Source of the DNA: Chlorobiota bacterium
GTDB taxonomy: Bacteria; Bacteroidota; Ignavibacteria; Kapaibacteriales; NICIL-2
Direction of reading: 5' to 3'
Assembly: GCA_003695605.1 (NCBI GenBank)
Contig: RFIK01000170.1
Location: 1-15,085, forward strand
Length of the DNA: 15,085 nucleotides
The number at the start of each line of letters is the position of its first letter. The stretch's first letter is position 1. A program made the position numbers and the translations under genes. Below, one piece after another: positions 14,533 to 15,085 of the stretch. The notes below the pieces were generated by a model. It searched no databases and was not told the DNA's origin. It saw only the letters and a list, made by a program, of their open reading frames with translations.

Positions 14533-14600
14533 CGGCGCGGTTTTCGTCGTGCTCGTAATTTGCGCTCTGCGATCAGCCACCATCGCGTTACCGCTGGTGC

Positions 14601-15085
14601 ATGCACACTGCCGTTGACGTTGTCATCGTTCACCACAACACGTTCGACCTGACCCGCCGTTGCATTGCATCACTGCTGGAGTCCTCTCAGCGGGCACGTG
14701 TCGCTTCCATAACACTTGTCGATAACGCTTCCACCGATTCGAGTGGAGAAATTCTCGCAGCGCAGTACCCCACAATGATAGTGCGGCGACTCGAACGACC
14801 GCATAGCTACGCTGCTGCTTGTAACATCGGCGCTCTCGCGGGTAGTGCTGAGTACCTTCTGCTTTCAAATTCAGATGTGGAGTTCAATCCCAACTTTCTC
14901 CAGGTCTGCCTCACCCATATGGAACGATTCCCCCATGTCGGCGTCTGTGCTGGCAACCAACGCTACCCGGACCAGCGACCGCAGCGAAGCTGGGGGTACT
15001 TCCCCGGCTGGGGGGAGATTGCCGCAACGATGGCTGGAATCGAGTTTTTCCACAACTGGCGTGGGCACCGCCAACGCCACTGGCG
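14601..15085 (+). CDS. Glycosyltransferase family 2 (partial, C-terminus beyond window)
   Basis: The only plus-strand gene, open to the right edge without a stop (161 codons visible). It begins MHTAVDVVIVHHNTFDLTRR, the typical first strand and helix of a GT-A fold family 2 enzyme. Nucleotide-sugar contacts are LVDNASTDSSGE (39-50) and the metal-binding motif SNSDVEFNP (89-97) after AACNIGALAGSAEYLLL (72-88). The pattern resembles rhamnosyltransferase-like family 2 enzymes that extend surface polysaccharides; donor and acceptor cannot be told. It is transcribed away from the E1 gene across a 108-base gap. The ATG at 14601 is the closest one to the fold start; no good ribosome binding site is seen, and a near-match TAATTTG box (14556-14562) lacks one base of the consensus spacing. 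Confidence 0.88.
   Translation, partial: MHTAVDVVIVHHNTFDLTRRCIASLLESSQRARVASITLVDNASTDSSGEILAAQYPTMIVRRLERPHSYAAACNIGALAGSAEYLLLSNSDVEFNPNFLQVCLTHMERFPHVGVCAGNQRYPDQRPQRSWGYFPGWGEIAATMAGIEFFHNWRGHRQRHW

Noticed and set aside
14556..14562. TAATTTG as a plus-strand promoter box for the GT2 gene
   Set aside because: It is one base short of TAnnTTTG and no matching -33 element is seen, so I do not list it as a feature.
14493..14636. Longer N-terminus for the E1 gene up to 14636
   Set aside because: The 48 extra residues are rich in Arg and Trp, overlap the GT2 start, and lie upstream of the TATCTTTG box.
1..15085. Mobile elements, CRISPR arrays, tRNA or rRNA genes, defence genes
   Set aside because: Searched for by eye: no transposase motifs, terminal repeats, regularly spaced repeats, tRNA-like cloverleaf or defence-type domains were found; the content is ordinary core genome.

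Overview
The window carries 17 genes, sixteen of them on the minus strand in one almost unbroken run plus one partial gene on the plus strand at the right end. It looks like chromosomal, housekeeping DNA from a bacterium of the Bacteroidota/Chlorobi (FCB) group, possibly a Chlorobi-related, Ignavibacteria- or Kapabacteria-like lineage. The basis for that placement is a branched-chain-type 2-oxo acid dehydrogenase E1 with alpha and beta parts fused in one chain, an ATP synthase subunit a with a long extra N-terminus, a ribosomal protein S16 with a charged C-terminal extension, the atp gene order, and three matches to the Bacteroidota-type -7 promoter box TAnnTTTG just upstream of genes. The exact lineage cannot be fixed by eye.

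Layout, read in the direction of transcription (right to left): a glycosyltransferase family 2 gene (14601 to beyond the right edge, plus strand) diverges from the fused E1 gene (14492-11991). Then come ffh (SRP GTPase), a structured 133-base spacer, rpsP (S16), a small membrane protein of unknown function, a UDP-glucuronate decarboxylase, a CPA2-type Na+/H+ antiporter, a stand-alone AtuA-type small domain, a GNAT acetyltransferase, a secreted protein with a CBM9/DOMON-like domain, and a LOG-family phosphoribohydrolase. The F-type ATP synthase operon follows: atpZ-like, an atpI-like membrane protein, atpB, atpE, atpF, atpH and the first three quarters of atpA, which runs off the left edge. The catalytic gamma, beta and epsilon genes are not in the window.

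From the decarboxylase to the LOG gene (9555-4283) spacing is tight: gaps of 2, 5 and 43 bases and overlaps of 4 and 8, so these functionally mixed genes are probably co-transcribed. Promoter-like boxes before E1, ffh and atpZ suggest at least three transcription starts. The first two lead into translation and protein-targeting genes, the last into the membrane and peripheral-stalk genes of ATP synthase.

I see no tRNA, rRNA, CRISPR, insertion sequence, phage gene or defence system. The longest gene-free stretches are the ffh-rpsP spacer (133 bases, three possible hairpins) and the divergent E1/GT2 gap (108 bases). I found no convincing new multi-gene system. The most interesting items are the possible structured leader before rpsP, a 13-base promoter sequence shared by ffh and atpZ, and a nine-T tract that decides which C-terminus the atpI-like protein has.
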